Shown: positions 1 through 8,725 of the stretch, in pieces | Position numbering within the stretch: position 1 is the stretch's first letter | How the letters are laid out: each line of letters begins with the position of its first letter | Assembly: GCF_008119785.1 (NCBI RefSeq) | Contig: NZ_VSFA01000006.1 | Location: forward strand, 120,817 to 184,816 | DNA length: 64,000 nt | From: Micromonospora sp. MP36 | Lineage (GTDB): Bacteria > Actinomycetota > Actinomycetes > Mycobacteriales > Micromonosporaceae | Reading direction: 5' to 3' | The notes under the pieces: model-generated | The model's database searches: none | Seen by the model: only the letters and a program-made list of their open reading frames with translations | Told to the model about the DNA's origin: nothing | Position numbers and translations under genes: made by a program

Positions 1-155
1 GCGGCGATCCGCAGCGCGAAGGTGGTCTTACCGGCGCCGGGCGTGGCGACCGCCGTGAAGTCCTCGGTACGGCGGCGCAGGTACTCCACCATCGCCTTGC
101 GCTGCCAGGCACGCAGGGGCGGGAACGTCTCGAGCGCCGGCAACCGCGGTGCCAC
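1..155 (-). CDS. DEAD/DEAH-box helicase, N-terminal fragment
   Basis: Only the first 51 or so codons lie in the window; the gene continues past its left edge. The GTG start at 155 follows a GGAGAGGAG ribosome binding site by about 5 bases. The visible peptide has an aromatic/Gln segment (LRAWQRKAMVEYL) like the Q-motif region of XPB/SF2-type helicases, then a Walker A loop ATPGAGKTTFALRIA at about residues 37-51. This is how actinobacterial DEAD/DEAH helicases of the type III restriction/XPB-like group begin. The exact subfamily cannot be told from the N-terminus. Confidence 0.75.
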   Translation of the reverse strand, partial: MAPRLPALETFPPLRAWQRKAMVEYLRRRTEDFTAVATPGAGKTTFALRIA

Positions 156-333
156 GGGTAGCTCCTCTCCGACCGCACGGCGGCGACCCGGGCCGAGGGC
201 CACGGGTACCGCCGCCCATGAAAACGCCTCCGCGCAGAAGGTGCCGCGAAGGCCGACTCAGCATAACCAGCGGGCGCCTTTCTCCCCACTCGACGCCACG
301 CTGGTCACATCCGCCCACCCCGCCGGCAGCGGT

Positions 334-984
334 TCAGCCCTGCGGGCCGCGGGTCCCGGTGCGGGGCGGACGCAGCGTGGCGACCGGGGCGGACCAGCGC
401 CGCCGCAGCGAGACCAGCCGCAGCACGATGACGAACGCGGCCGCGACGATCAGCCCGGCCGTGTGCGCCTGTCCGTACGCCGACAGCAGCGCCACGATGA
501 CCGACCCGGCCAGCGCGGCCAGAGCGTAGATCTCCCGGCGCAGCACCACCGGGATCTCGCCGGTGAGCAGGTCACGCCCCAGGCCGCCGCCGATCGCGGT
601 GAGCATGCCGATCATGCAGGCGCCGACCGCCGGAACGTGCGCCTCGAGGGCCTTGAGCGTGCCGGTGACGGTGAACAGGCCGAGGCCGGCCGCGTCGAGC
701 ACGAGTACGGTGGTGCGCAGCCGGGCGAGCTGCGGGTGCAGCCAGAAGACGGCGGCGGCGGTGGCCGCCGCGGTGACCGCGTACCGCCAGTCGGCGAAGG
801 CCAGGGGCGGGACCTCGTCGATGACCAGGTCTCGGAAGATCCCGCCGCCGAGCGCGGCGACGACGCCGACGAAGACCACCCCGAAGAGGTCGAGTCGTTT
901 GGCGACCGCCGCCGAGGCGCCGGAGGCGGCGAAGACCGCGACACCGGTGAGGTCGGCGACGAGCAGGGCGGTGGAGGTGGTCAC
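334..984 (-). CDS. TRIC/UPF0126-family membrane protein (YadS-like)
   Basis: A 216-residue integral membrane protein with two copies of the glycine-rich UPF0126 (TRIC) unit. The first has GASAAVAKRLDLFG followed by VAALGGGIFRDL (about residues 22-52). The second has GTLKALE followed by LTAIGGGLGRDLLTG (about residues 107-142). About seven hydrophobic segments are visible. Bacterial TRIC proteins form trimeric cation channels, and relatives have been annotated as glycine transporters; the substrate here is not evident. The GTG start at 984 lacks a strong ribosome binding site. The C-terminal 30 residues are basic and probably cytoplasmic. Confidence 0.85.
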   Translation of the reverse strand: MTTSTALLVADLTGVAVFAASGASAAVAKRLDLFGVVFVGVVAALGGGIFRDLVIDEVPPLAFADWRYAVTAAATAAAVFWLHPQLARLRTTVLVLDAAGLGLFTVTGTLKALEAHVPAVGACMIGMLTAIGGGLGRDLLTGEIPVVLRREIYALAALAGSVIVALLSAYGQAHTAGLIVAAAFVIVLRLVSLRRRWSAPVATLRPPRTGTRGPQG

Positions 985-1024
985 CGGCGAAGGTTACGTG
1001 GGCGGGCGGCGGAGCCGCCCGCGG

Positions 1025-1243
1025 TCACTCGTCCCAGGAGTCGTAGATCTCCTTGCACTTCGGGCAGACCGGCGAACCCGGCTTGGCCGCCTTGGTGACC
1101 GGGAAGGTCTCCCCGCACAGCGCGACGACGAACGTGCCCATGACCGCGCTCTCGGCGATCTTTTCCTTGCGGACGTAGTGGAACATCTCCGGACCGGTGT
1201 CGGCGTCCTTCACCTCGGGACGCTCAAGAACCTGTGTGCTCAC
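1025..1243 (-). CDS. DUF3039 family small zinc-ribbon-like protein
   Basis: A 72-residue protein typical of the actinobacterial DUF3039 family. It has a variable acidic N-terminus, a central [17 protein letters not shown] segment, then two Cys sites: CGETF, and [11 protein letters not shown] near the C-terminus. The Cys spacing suggests a small zinc site, but no function is established. The GTG start at 1243 is preceded by GGAGGTG eight bases upstream. It is divergent from psuG with about 64 bases between them, where an imperfect CCAAA/TTTGG inverted repeat could be part of a shared control region. Confidence 0.85.
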   Translation of the reverse strand: MSTQVLERPEVKDADTGPEMFHYVRKEKIAESAVMGTFVVALCGETFPVTKAAKPGSPVCPKCKEIYDSWDE

Positions 1244-1307
1244 TTGCTACACCTCCAAATTTCCAGTTTGGCAGCTTCTTCGAGGGCGGTCCACCGCAGG
1301 TGGCCGG

Positions 1308-2267
1308 ATGACGGCCCGTACCGTAACGGAAGTGACCAACTTTCACATCCGTTTCGGGACCGAGGTGGCCGACGCCCTGCGCGCCGGGCGCCCGGTCGTC
1401 GCCCTGGAGAGCACCATCGTCTCGCACGGCCTGCCCCGGCCGGACAACCTGCTGGTGGCCCGGCAGATCGAGCAGACCGTCCGGGACGCCGGCGCGGTCC
1501 CGGCCACCATCGGCATGGTCGCCGGCGAACTGGTCGTCGGCCTGGACGACGCGCAGCTGACCCGCCTCGCCACGGTCGACGGCGTGCACAAGCTCTCCGT
1601 ACGCGATCTCGCGGTGGCCGCGGCGACCGGCGCGGACGGCGCCACCACGGTGGCCGCCACCAGCGCGGTCGCCGCCGCGGCCGGGATCGGCGTGTTCGCC
1701 ACCGGCGGTCTCGGCGGGGTGCACCGGGAGGCGGCCCAGACCTTCGACGAGTCCGCCGACCTGGTCACCCTGGCCCGGACGCCGATCACGGTGGTCTGCG
1801 CCGGAGTGAAGTCGATCCTGGACGTGGGTGCCACGCTGGAGCGGCTGGAGACCCTGGGCGTGAGCGTGGTCGGCTCCCGGACCCGCCGCTTCCCCGGCTT
1901 CTACCTCACCGACGCCGGCTTCGACCTGGACTGGTCGGTGGAGTCGCCGGAGCAGGTGGCCGACGTGCTCCTCGCCCGGGAGCGGCAGGGCGTGCACCAC
2001 GGCGGGCTGATCGTGGCGAACCCGCTCCCGGTCGACCAGCAGCTCGACCCGGCGCTGCACGACCGCACCCTCGCCGAGGGGCTGGGCATGCTGGCCCGCG
2101 AGGGGGTGACCGGGAAGGCCGTCACGCCGTTCCTGCTCGCCCACTTCCACTCGGCCACCGAGGGTGCCAGCCTGGCGGTGAACGTCCGGATCATCCTGCG
2201 CAACGCCGATCTGGCGGCACGGATCGCGGTCGCCGCGACGGCCCGCCGTACCGACTCCGCGGCATGA
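1308..2267 (+). CDS. psuG: pseudouridine-5'-phosphate glycosidase
   Basis: Cleaves (reversibly) pseudouridine 5'-phosphate to uracil and ribose 5-phosphate, the second step of pseudouridine salvage. The 319-residue product matches the family in length. Residues corresponding to the known active site are visible: Glu34 in [11 protein letters not shown], Lys95 in VHKLSVRDL and Lys168 in CAGVKSILD, plus a conserved NPLP loop near residue 240. The start is uncertain: ATG 1308 is used here, but GTG 1332 is in frame and nearer the conserved core. psuK lies 76 bases downstream, making a two-gene catabolic operon. No pseudouridine transporter is visible nearby. Confidence 0.92.
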   Translation: MTARTVTEVTNFHIRFGTEVADALRAGRPVVALESTIVSHGLPRPDNLLVARQIEQTVRDAGAVPATIGMVAGELVVGLDDAQLTRLATVDGVHKLSVRDLAVAAATGADGATTVAATSAVAAAAGIGVFATGGLGGVHREAAQTFDESADLVTLARTPITVVCAGVKSILDVGATLERLETLGVSVVGSRTRRFPGFYLTDAGFDLDWSVESPEQVADVLLARERQGVHHGGLIVANPLPVDQQLDPALHDRTLAEGLGMLAREGVTGKAVTPFLLAHFHSATEGASLAVNVRIILRNADLAARIAVAATARRTDSAA

Positions 2268-2349
2268 GCGAGCGCCAGCGAGCGAATCATCAGTGCAGCG
2301 CCGTGGTGCCTCAGGCCGGCGCCGAGCGCAGTGAGGTGGCGGCATGAGC
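2264..2349 (+). repeat. intergenic element between psuG and psuK, GAGCGAGCG-type
   Basis: The psuG stop and psuK start are each embedded in GGCATGAGC or GGCGGCATGAGC. Between them lies an odd, low-complexity run starting GAGCGAGCGCCAGCGAGCG and followed by AATCATCAGTGCAGCG. The whole segment looks like an inserted cassette that puts a new ATGAGC in front of the second gene. I believe similar AGCGAGCGAATCATCA strings recur between genes in Micromonosporaceae genomes, but only one copy is in this window, so that is recollection and not shown here. Confidence 0.4.
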
Positions 2350-3243
2350 CGGGTGCCCCGCATCGTCGTCGTCGGCGACGTGATCACCGACGTGGTCGCG
2401 GTGCTCTCCGGCCCCCCGGCGACCGGCTCGGACACCGCGGCCGCGATCCGGTTCAGCGGCGGCGGGCAGGCGGCCAACACCGCCGCCTGGCTCGCCGGTC
2501 AGGGCGCCGACGTCACGCTGGTAGCCGCGACCGGCGACGACGAGGCGGGCCGCGACCGGGTCGCCGAACTGGACCGGGTCGGGGTGAGCTGCGCGATCGA
2601 GCGCCACGAGGGCTACCCGACCGGCACGGTGATCGTGCTCGCCCACGGTGGGGAGCGCACCATGGTCAGCCAGCGCGGGGCGAACCTGCGGCTGACCGCC
2701 GGGCACGTCGACCAGGCCCTGGCGGCGGCGCCCGACGCCGGGCACCTGCACCTGTCCGCGTACACCCTGCTGGACGCCGGGTCGCGCGGCGCGGGACTGC
2801 GCGCGCTGGCCGTCGCCCGCGAGCGCGGGCTGACCACCAGCGTCGACGCGGCCTCCGCGGCGCCGCTGCGGCGGGTCGGCGCGACGGCCCTCCTGACCTG
2901 GGTACGCGACGTCGACCTGCTGCTGGTCAACACGGAAGAGGCGACCGTGCTGGCCGGCGGGCTGGACCCGGCGGCGCAGGCGCGGGCGCTGACCGCGGTG
3001 GCCCACCGGGTCGTGGTCAAGCGGGGCGCGGCCGGGGCGGTCTGGGTGGACCGGACCGGGGTGGTCGAGACGGCGCCCGCGCGCGGGGTGGCCGTGGTGG
3101 ACGTCACCGGGGCCGGGGATGCGTTCGCCGCCGGCCTGCTCACCGCCTGGCTGGCCGGCGCGGATCCGCGGGCGGCCCTGTCCCGGGCCGGCGATCTCGG
3201 CGCGCTCGCCGTCTCCTCGGTCGGCGCCCGGCCCACCCCCTGA
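2344..3243 (+). CDS. psuK: PfkB-family carbohydrate kinase, probable pseudouridine kinase
   Basis: A 299-residue ribokinase/PfkB-fold sugar kinase. The N-terminal IVVVGDVITDVV and GGGQAANTAAWLA segments form the sugar site. The C-terminal DVTGAGDAFAAGLL motif (about residues 254-267) supplies the catalytic Asp and anion hole. Its position directly after psuG suggests it phosphorylates pseudouridine to the glycosidase substrate. That specificity is inferred from context, because other PfkB kinases share these motifs. It ends at a hairpin that fills the gap to the convergent DUF3099 gene. Confidence 0.85.
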   Translation: MSRVPRIVVVGDVITDVVAVLSGPPATGSDTAAAIRFSGGGQAANTAAWLAGQGADVTLVAATGDDEAGRDRVAELDRVGVSCAIERHEGYPTGTVIVLAHGGERTMVSQRGANLRLTAGHVDQALAAAPDAGHLHLSAYTLLDAGSRGAGLRALAVARERGLTTSVDAASAAPLRRVGATALLTWVRDVDLLLVNTEEATVLAGGLDPAAQARALTAVAHRVVVKRGAAGAVWVDRTGVVETAPARGVAVVDVTGAGDAFAAGLLTAWLAGADPRAALSRAGDLGALAVSSVGARPTP

Positions 3244-3250
3244 CGGGGTG

Positions 3251-3279
3251 CCCGGTCCGGGTGTGGCGCCCGGGCCGGG
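3251..3279. terminator. bidirectional hairpin between psuK and the DUF3099 gene
   Basis: Arms CCCGGTCCGGG (3251-3261) and CCCGGGCCGGG (3269-3279) pair with one G-T mismatch around a 7-base loop. The hairpin occupies almost all of the 36-base convergent gap, so it could end transcription from both sides. There is no U-tract, as is usual in high-GC actinobacteria. Confidence 0.6.
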
Positions 3280-3639
3280 TCAGGACTCGGCGTCGATGAC
3301 CTTGTGGGGGTGCTCGTCGGCGGGGAGCGCCATCGGCGGGGTCTCCTCGCGGTGGCGCGGATGGAACTTCCCGGCCAAGCGGTGCTGCTCCTTCGGCGGC
3401 CGGTCGTTGGCCAGCAGCACCGCCAGCCACGGGATGAGCACCATCCCGACGCCGCACAGCGGCAGCCAGAGCCAGAGCAGGGGTGCCTTCGCGCCGACCA
3501 GGATCGCACCGACCACCAGGCACGCGACCCGGACGCCCATCATCAGCACGTAGCGCTTCTGCCGGCTGTTGAGCTGGTCGTCCTGGCTGCGCGCGGCGTC
3601 GGTGATCAGGATCGGCTGGTACGCCTGACGCTTCACCAC
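3280..3639 (-). CDS. DUF3099 family membrane protein
   Basis: A 119-residue protein of the actinobacterial DUF3099 family. It has a soluble N-terminal stretch (ITDAARSQDDQL), then two hydrophobic segments at about residues 30-50 and 54-76 separated by a short turn, and a charged cytoplasmic tail. The GTG start at 3639 follows GAGGAGG by about 7 bases. No function is established. It is convergent with psuK and divergent from the toxin-antitoxin pair. Confidence 0.82.
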   Translation of the reverse strand: MVKRQAYQPILITDAARSQDDQLNSRQKRYVLMMGVRVACLVVGAILVGAKAPLLWLWLPLCGVGMVLIPWLAVLLANDRPPKEQHRLAGKFHPRHREETPPMALPADEHPHKVIDAES

Positions 3640-3740
3640 GACCTCCTCGAGGGGTTACCCCTCATCCTGTCACTCCCCGAGGATGATCGGCGAAAATCGT
3701 CCCGTGCCGCCTCGTGTTACGCGCGTGGTACGCTCCACCC

Positions 3741-4052
3741 GTGGCCAACCGGTTCAGCTTCATCGACGAGGCACTGGCCAACCTGCGGGTCTACGACGTC
3801 ACGCCCGGGGAAGTCTGGGAGGCCCTGCACAGCACGCGACGGGTTATCCGGCACCTCGGGGACGACGTGATGGTGGTCTACGCGACCGCCCACCGGGGGC
3901 GACGCCTCGCCGTGCTGCTGGCCGAGGCCGACGGCACCGACAACGACTGGGACATCCTCTCCGCCCGCGAACTGAGCGACGTCGAGGCCAAGCGCTACGA
4001 CGAGGCGGTACGGAGATCACGCCGACGAGGAGGCGGTCACGATGCACCGTAA
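3741..4052 (+). CDS. BrnT-like toxin of a type II toxin-antitoxin pair
   Basis: A 103-residue basic protein starting at GTG 3741 (an upstream ATG at 3714 is less likely). The order TPGEVWEAL, VVYATAHRGRRLAVLLAEA and ILSARELSDVEAKRYDE resembles the BrnT ribonuclease fold, where a small beta sheet is followed by an (I/L)SAR helix rich in Arg, Glu and Tyr. The match is by pattern only. A ribbon-helix-helix gene begins inside its 3' end (11-base overlap). Toxin-before-antitoxin order and tight coupling fit BrnTA. A generic HigB/RelE-like or DUF4258-type protein is the alternative. Confidence 0.55.
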   Translation: MANRFSFIDEALANLRVYDVTPGEVWEALHSTRRVIRHLGDDVMVVYATAHRGRRLAVLLAEADGTDNDWDILSARELSDVEAKRYDEAVRRSRRRGGGHDAP

Positions 4053-4353
4053 CGAGGCGACCAAGCGGTTCCACGACGGCGGCGACGCGCTCGCCGACCT
4101 GATCGACGAGAGCCAGCCGGCGGAGCTGCCCACCCCCGACACCGACGTGCCGATGGTCAGCCGCTCGGTACGCCTCCCGCTGGAGACGTACGAACGGGTC
4201 CGGGCGGCCGCCGAGACGCGCGGCATCGGGGTGACCACGCTGATGCGGCAGTGGATCGAGGCCGGCCTGGCCGACCTGGACGACTCGGCGACGGTCTCGC
4301 TGGCCGACGTGCGCCGGGCGCTCGCCGCGCTCTCCCGCCCGACCGCCGCCTGA
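4042..4353 (+). CDS. ribbon-helix-helix antitoxin, BrnA/CopG-like
   Basis: A 103-residue protein with a disordered acidic N-terminus that could wrap a toxin, then a ribbon-helix-helix DNA-binding unit: beta strand VSRSVRLPLETYERV (about residues 39-53) followed by helices AAAETRGIGVTTLMRQWIEAGL. The C-terminal segment is another short helix. Such proteins neutralise the partner and autorepress the operon. The start lies within the upstream toxin gene, so the two are translationally coupled. Confidence 0.65.
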   Translation: MHRNEATKRFHDGGDALADLIDESQPAELPTPDTDVPMVSRSVRLPLETYERVRAAAETRGIGVTTLMRQWIEAGLADLDDSATVSLADVRRALAALSRPTAA

Positions 4354-4440
4354 CCGGCGTCCGACACGCTCGACCGGCGTCCGACGGGCCCGACCGGCCT
4401 CTGACCGGCGTCCGACGCGTCCGACCGGCCGGGCCGACCG
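4352..4440. repeat. degenerate direct repeats GACCGGCGTCCGAC
   Basis: Immediately after the antitoxin stop, the unit GACCGGCGTCCGAC occurs three times (near 4353, 4371 and 4402). Shorter derivatives such as CGACCGGCC and GGCCGACCGG continue to about 4450. The unit spacing is irregular, suggesting slippage-generated sequence. No coding frame explains it. Confidence 0.55.
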
Positions 4441-4453
4441 GCCCGGCCGACCG

Positions 4454-4600
4454 TCAGATCGGCGGCGCGGGCTGCTCCGGCGGCCGGCCCCGGGCGCGCA
4501 GCGCGTCGGTCACCGCGATCCCGGCCAGCACCGCCGAGATCGACGCGGCGACCGCCAGCGGAGGCAGCCGGGATGATGATGAACGTCCGCGCCTACCAGG
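4454..4600 (-). pseudogene. possible remnant of a membrane-protein C-terminus
   Basis: One minus-strand frame, open from 4600 down to a TGA at 4454-4456, encodes about 48 residues with a hydrophobic stretch (PLAVAASISAVLAGIAVTDA) followed by a charged, proline-rich tail that looks like a normal protein end. A stop at 4601-4603 cuts it off upstream and no ATG or good GTG with a ribosome binding site is present. It reads like the surviving end of a broken gene next to the toxin-antitoxin pair, but chance hydrophobicity in GC-rich DNA is possible. Confidence 0.25.
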
Positions 4601-4629
4601 TCACGGTACGGCGGCGGACGGGCGCCGGG

Positions 4630-5205
4630 TCAGCTCTTCGCGGCCTTCGCCTCCGCCTTCATCCGCTGCTTGTACTCCCGTACCCGGCGCAGCGACTCGG
4701 GATCGGTCACGTCGGCCACCGACCGGTACGCGTCCGCGTCGCCGTACCCGCCGGCGGCCTCCCGCCAGCCGTCCGGGGTGACGCCGAACCGCTTGCCGAG
4801 CAGCGCCACGAAGATCTGTGCCTTCTGCTTGCCGAAGCCGGGCAGCTCGCCGACCCGGCGCAGCAGTTCCCGGCCGTCGGTGACGTCGGACCAGAGCCGG
4901 GCCGGGTCGCCGTCGTACCGGTCGACGAGGACCTGGCACACCTCCTGGACCCGGGCCGCCATCGCCTTGGGGAACCGGTGCAGGGCCGGCGGCTGGGCGA
5001 AGAGGGCCACCAGGGCCTCCGGCGCGTATCCGGCCAGTTCCCGGGCGTCCGGCTCGTGGCCCAGCCGCTGGGTCAGGACGTACGGGGAGGAGAACGCCTT
5101 CTCCATCGGCACCTGCTGGTCGAGCACCATGCCGAGGAGCAGCGCGAGCGGGCTGCGGGCCAGCATTTCGTTGGCGTCCGGATCGATGGGCAGGGAGAGC
5201 GTCAT
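4630..5205 (-). CDS. HhH-GPD family base-excision DNA glycosylase-like protein
   Basis: A 191-residue protein of the actinobacterial HhH-GPD family. An N-terminal helical part (LARSPLALLLGMVLDQQVPMEKAF) matches the start of the EndoIII/AlkA-type fold. The helix-hairpin-helix is LLRRVGELPGFGKQKAQIFVALLGKRFG (about residues 113-140). After the hairpin the catalytic Asp region is not canonical, so activity is not assured. Members are usually annotated as base-excision repair proteins of unknown substrate. The C-terminus is a Lys-rich helix. Confidence 0.82.
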   Translation of the reverse strand: MTLSLPIDPDANEMLARSPLALLLGMVLDQQVPMEKAFSSPYVLTQRLGHEPDARELAGYAPEALVALFAQPPALHRFPKAMAARVQEVCQVLVDRYDGDPARLWSDVTDGRELLRRVGELPGFGKQKAQIFVALLGKRFGVTPDGWREAAGGYGDADAYRSVADVTDPESLRRVREYKQRMKAEAKAAKS

Positions 5206-5276
5206 GCCTCCATCCTGCCGGCAGGTCGGTCGCCGGCCGAGCCGACTCCCCGAGCCGCCCCCGGGGGCGACCCGAG

Positions 5277-5313
5277 GCGGCCCGGTGGACAGGGGTGGCG
5301 TCCACCGGGCCGC
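5277..5313 (-). terminator. hairpin after the S8 protease gene
   Basis: Fourteen-base perfect arms GCGGCCCGGTGGAC (5277-5290) and GTCCACCGGGCCGC (5300-5313) enclose a 9-base loop. They lie 16 bases beyond the protease stop on its strand. Confidence 0.75.
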
Positions 5314-5328
5314 GCGCGGTGCGGGTCG

Positions 5329-6549
5329 TCAGTTGACGACGAAGAGCAGCCGGTTCGGCGAGCCGGAGCCGGGGTTGGTCACCTTGCCGGTGGTGGCGTT
5401 GCTGGTCAGGTAGCTGGTCACCTGCGCCGGGGTGTACGACGGGTTGGCGCCGAGCACGAGCGCCGCCGCGCCGGCCACGTGCGGCGTGGCCATCGAGGTG
5501 CCGCTGATCGTGTTGGTGGCCGTGTCGCTGGTGCTCCAGTCCGAGGTGATCGACGAGCCGGGCGCGAAGATGTCCAGGCAGGAGCCGTAGTTGGAGTACG
5601 AGGCGCGGGCGTCGGTGCTGGTCGTGGCGCCGACGGTGATCGCGGAGGCGACCCGGGCCGGCGAGTAGTTGCAGGCGTTGGCGGTGGAGTTGCCGGCCGC
5701 GATGGCGTACGTGACGCCGGAGCTGATCGAGTTGGCCACCGCGTTGTCGAGGGTGCTGCTGGCGCCGCCGCCGAGGCTCATGTTCGCCACGGCCGGCTTG
5801 ACCGCGTTCGAGGTGACCCAGTTGACGCCGCTCACCACGCCGGTGGTGCTGCCGCTGCCGGAGCAGTTGAGCACCTTCACCGCGATCAGGCGGATCCCCT
5901 TGGCCACGCCGTAGTTCGCGCCGCCGACGGTGCCGGCGACGTGCGTGCCGTGGCCGTTGCAGTCGGTGTTGTTGCTGTCCACCGTGTTGGTGCCCCAGCT
6001 CGCCCGGCCGCCGAAGTCGCTGTGCGTGATCCGGATGCCGGTGTCGATGATGTACGCCCGCACGTTGCTGGCCGTGTTCGGGTAGGTGTAGCTGGCGTTC
6101 AGCGGCAGGTTGCGCTGGTCGATCCGGTCCAGCCCCCACGTCGCCCCGGTCTGGGTGCCCTGGGTGGTCACCACCCGGTCCTGCTCGACGTACGCGACGG
6201 TCGGGTCGGCGGCGAGCCGGCGGGCCTGCGCGGGGCTCATCTTCGCGCTGTAGCCGGTCAGCGCGGCGCTCCAGACCGTGCCGACCGAGCCCCCGTAGCG
6301 CTTGGCCAGGCTGGCGGCGCGGTCCGGGACCGCGGTGCGGGCGGCTAGGCTGTTGGCGGCGCCGACGGCGTCGCCCTTGAGCACCACCAGGTAGCTGCCG
6401 CTGATGGCGTCCGGGGCGCCGGCGTAGCGGACGTCGCCGGTGGGCGCGGCGAGGGCGGGGGTGGAGGCGGCGGCGGCGAGGGCCGCGGCGGCGGCCGTGA
6501 CGGCGAGCGCGCGCAGCGCGCGACGCCGAGGAACGGACACGTCGGACAT
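5329..6549 (-). CDS. secreted S8 (subtilisin/proteinase K-like) serine protease
   Basis: A 406-residue exported endopeptidase. A twin-Arg-like basic N-terminus (VPRRRALRAL) and hydrophobic core end in an Ala-rich cleavage region near residue 35. Next comes an inhibitor-I9 propeptide (about 50-125, starting SYLVVLKGD) and then the S8 domain. The triad is visible: Asp169 in YIIDTG, His200 in GHGTHVAGT and Ser352 in GTSMATPHVAG; oxyanion Asn287 is in AAGNS. Cys197, 229, 293 and 324 could form two disulfides as in proteinase K-type enzymes. There is no C-terminal accessory domain. ATG 6549 follows GGGAG by 7 bases. It is monocistronic with its own terminator. Confidence 0.95.
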   Translation of the reverse strand: MSDVSVPRRRALRALAVTAAAAALAAAASTPALAAPTGDVRYAGAPDAISGSYLVVLKGDAVGAANSLAARTAVPDRAASLAKRYGGSVGTVWSAALTGYSAKMSPAQARRLAADPTVAYVEQDRVVTTQGTQTGATWGLDRIDQRNLPLNASYTYPNTASNVRAYIIDTGIRITHSDFGGRASWGTNTVDSNNTDCNGHGTHVAGTVGGANYGVAKGIRLIAVKVLNCSGSGSTTGVVSGVNWVTSNAVKPAVANMSLGGGASSTLDNAVANSISSGVTYAIAAGNSTANACNYSPARVASAITVGATTSTDARASYSNYGSCLDIFAPGSSITSDWSTSDTATNTISGTSMATPHVAGAAALVLGANPSYTPAQVTSYLTSNATTGKVTNPGSGSPNRLLFVVN

Positions 6550-6727
6550 CGTCTGGCTCCCTACCGGGCGCCCGCGCTCGTGACCCGGGCACCCATCGAA
6601 GATGTTGGGGGAGATGGTAGCCAGGCATCGACAGTCATGAAAGAGATAACCTCCGACCTATTCGCCGCCCGGTATGGATCTCGTGGGTGCCGGCCGATCG
6701 GCGGCGCCGGGGAGGCAGGATGGCGAC

Positions 6728-8212
6728 GTGGACCGTCATGACATGCTGCTCTCCCCCGCGGGCGTCGACGCGCTGCGCATCGCGCTGACCCGGGTGCGCT
6801 TCACCGCCAACGGCATCGCCGACCGGCTCGGCCCGCAGGCCACCGGCGGCGTGGCCCGCAACGACTTCCGGGCCGCGCTGCGCGCCACCGAGGACCGCGA
6901 CCCGCTCGCCACGTTGATCCGGGTCTTCATCTGCGACCAGACCGAGCTGGAGCCGGCGGTGGCCGCCGCGCTCGCCCCGCTGACGGTCGAGGAGGCCGTC
7001 GCCGGCGGGATCGTCGAGCGGCACGGCGACGGCCTGCGCGCCGGCGTCGACCTGGAGCCGTACGGGGACGAGTGGTGGGTGCTCGCCGACGTGCCGGCCA
7101 GCGCCCGGCCCGGGAAGCCGCTGCACGCCGAGCACGTGCTCGGCATCGGCGGGGCCACCCAGACGCTGATCGGCGCCACCGTCCGCCGTCCCGTGGAGAC
7201 CGCACTGGACCTGGGCACCGGCTCCGGCGTCCAGGCCCTGCACCTGTCCACCCACGCCCGGAAGGTGACCGCGACCGACGTCGCGCCGCGCGCGCTGCGC
7301 TTCGCCGCCACCACCGCCGCGCTCAACGGGCAGGACTGGGAGCTGCTCCAGGGCGACCTGGTGGCCCCGGTCGCCGGGCGCCGGTTCGACCTGGTGGTCA
7401 GCAACCCGCCGTTCGTGGTCGGACCCGGCACCACCACGCACGTCTACCGGGACTCCGGGCGGGTCGGCGACGCGATCGGCGCCGAACTGGCCGCCGCCGC
7501 GCCGCACCTGCTCACCGAGGGCGGGACGATGCAGTACCTGGCCAACTGGGTGCACGTCACCGGCGAGGAGTGGGACGAACGGGTGGCCGGCTGGTTCGCC
7601 GGTACCGGGCTGGACGCCTGGGTGATCCAGCGCGAGGTGGCCGACCCGATGGCGTACGTCAACCTGTGGCTGACCGACGTCGGGGAGGCCGCCGACCCGC
7701 AGCGGATGGCGGCCTGGCTGGACTGGTTCGACGCGCACAAGGTGGAGGCGATCGGCTTCGGCATCGTGTCGCTGCGCCGCGCCGGCCACGACCAGCCGAT
7801 CGTCCGGGTCGAGGACCTGCGGCAGCGGGTCGAGCCGCCGATGGGCGACCGGATCGCCGAGTGGTTCGACCGGCAGGACTGGCTGCGGGCCCGCGACACC
7901 GACGGGCTGCTGGCCGCACGCTACCGGGCCGCCGAAGGGCTCCAGCTGCGGCAGGAGGCGACCATGGGCGACGAGGGCTGGGCGGTGGATCGGCAGGTCC
8001 TCGCCATGCCGCACGGGCTGCGCTGGTCCGAGGAGATCGACCCGCTGGTGCTCGCTCTGGTCGGCGGCGCGGACGGCAGGCTGCCGCTGCGCGACCAGCT
8101 CGCCCTGCTCGCCGCCGCGCACGACGTCACCCCGGACGAGCTGGCCGAGGCGGCCGGCCCGATCGTGGCGCACCTGGTCGAGCGCGGCATCATCGAGCCG
8201 GTGGTGGCCTGA
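6728..8212 (+). CDS. class I SAM-dependent methyltransferase (PrmC/HemK-like core)
   Basis: A 494-residue protein when started at GTG 6728, which has GGAGG about 12 bases upstream; ATG 6674 in the same frame has none. The Rossmann core runs from [16 protein letters not shown] (motif I) to [13 protein letters not shown]. The NPPF motif marks enzymes that methylate N or amide atoms of proteins, RNA or DNA. The long N-terminal helical domain and C-terminal winged-helix-like region are typical of actinobacterial relatives of unknown substrate. The stop overlaps the dtd start (TGATG), so the two are translationally coupled. Confidence 0.85.
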   Translation: MDRHDMLLSPAGVDALRIALTRVRFTANGIADRLGPQATGGVARNDFRAALRATEDRDPLATLIRVFICDQTELEPAVAAALAPLTVEEAVAGGIVERHGDGLRAGVDLEPYGDEWWVLADVPASARPGKPLHAEHVLGIGGATQTLIGATVRRPVETALDLGTGSGVQALHLSTHARKVTATDVAPRALRFAATTAALNGQDWELLQGDLVAPVAGRRFDLVVSNPPFVVGPGTTTHVYRDSGRVGDAIGAELAAAAPHLLTEGGTMQYLANWVHVTGEEWDERVAGWFAGTGLDAWVIQREVADPMAYVNLWLTDVGEAADPQRMAAWLDWFDAHKVEAIGFGIVSLRRAGHDQPIVRVEDLRQRVEPPMGDRIAEWFDRQDWLRARDTDGLLAARYRAAEGLQLRQEATMGDEGWAVDRQVLAMPHGLRWSEEIDPLVLALVGGADGRLPLRDQLALLAAAHDVTPDELAEAAGPIVAHLVERGIIEPVVA

Positions 8213-8634
8213 TGCGGGCGGTGGTGCAGACGGTCGGACGGGCCGGCGTGACCGTCGACGGCGAGGTGGTCGGCGAGATCGCCGACGGCCTGCTGGTGTT
8301 ACTCGGGGTCACCCACACCGACACCCCGCAGGTCGCGGCCACCATGGCCCGCAAGATCCACGAACTGCGCATCCTGGACGACGAGCGCAGCGCCGCGGAC
8401 AGCGGCGCGCCCATCCTCGTGGTGAGCCAGTTCACCCTCTACGGCGACGCCCGCAAGGGCCGCCGCCCGAGCTGGACCGCGGCCGCGCCCGCCGAGCAGG
8501 CCGAACCGCTCGTGACGGCGGTGGTGGAGGCGCTGCGGGATCGCGGCGCCAAGGTCGAGACCGGTCGCTTCCGCGCCCACATGCTGGTCGAGAGCGTCAA
8601 CGTCGGCCCCCGCACCATCCTCCTGGACCTCTGA
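8212..8634 (+). CDS. dtd: D-aminoacyl-tRNA deacylase
   Basis: Hydrolyses D-aminoacyl-tRNA (and glycyl-tRNA-Ala) to keep D-amino acids out of translation. The 140-residue length is standard for DTD1. Both active-site signatures are present: SQFTLYGD at residues 72-79 and VNVGPRT near 129-135, the latter matching the cross-subunit Gly-cisPro type loop in position. The ATG lies inside the upstream methyltransferase stop codon (TGATG). It ends before a strong hairpin shared with convergent spo0M. Confidence 0.95.
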   Translation: MRAVVQTVGRAGVTVDGEVVGEIADGLLVLLGVTHTDTPQVAATMARKIHELRILDDERSAADSGAPILVVSQFTLYGDARKGRRPSWTAAAPAEQAEPLVTAVVEALRDRGAKVETGRFRAHMLVESVNVGPRTILLDL

Positions 8635-8653
8635 CCCCGTCTCCGCCCGCCCC

Positions 8654-8713
8654 GTCGATCATGAGGTTGGCGCCGGTTCGATCTCTGTTCCTGCCGCCAA
8701 ACTCATGATCGAC
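8654..8713. terminator. long palindrome between dtd and spo0M
   Basis: Arms GTCGATCATGAGGTTGGCG (8654-8672) and CGCCAAACTCATGATCGAC (8695-8713) pair over 19 bases with a single mismatch around a 22-base loop. It sits in the convergent gap and could end transcription both ways. Its arm shares GATCA-N-G-R-AGTT-like sequence with the palindromes at 17240 and 36011. Confidence 0.7.
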
Positions 8714-8725
8714 GCGCCGAGGGGG

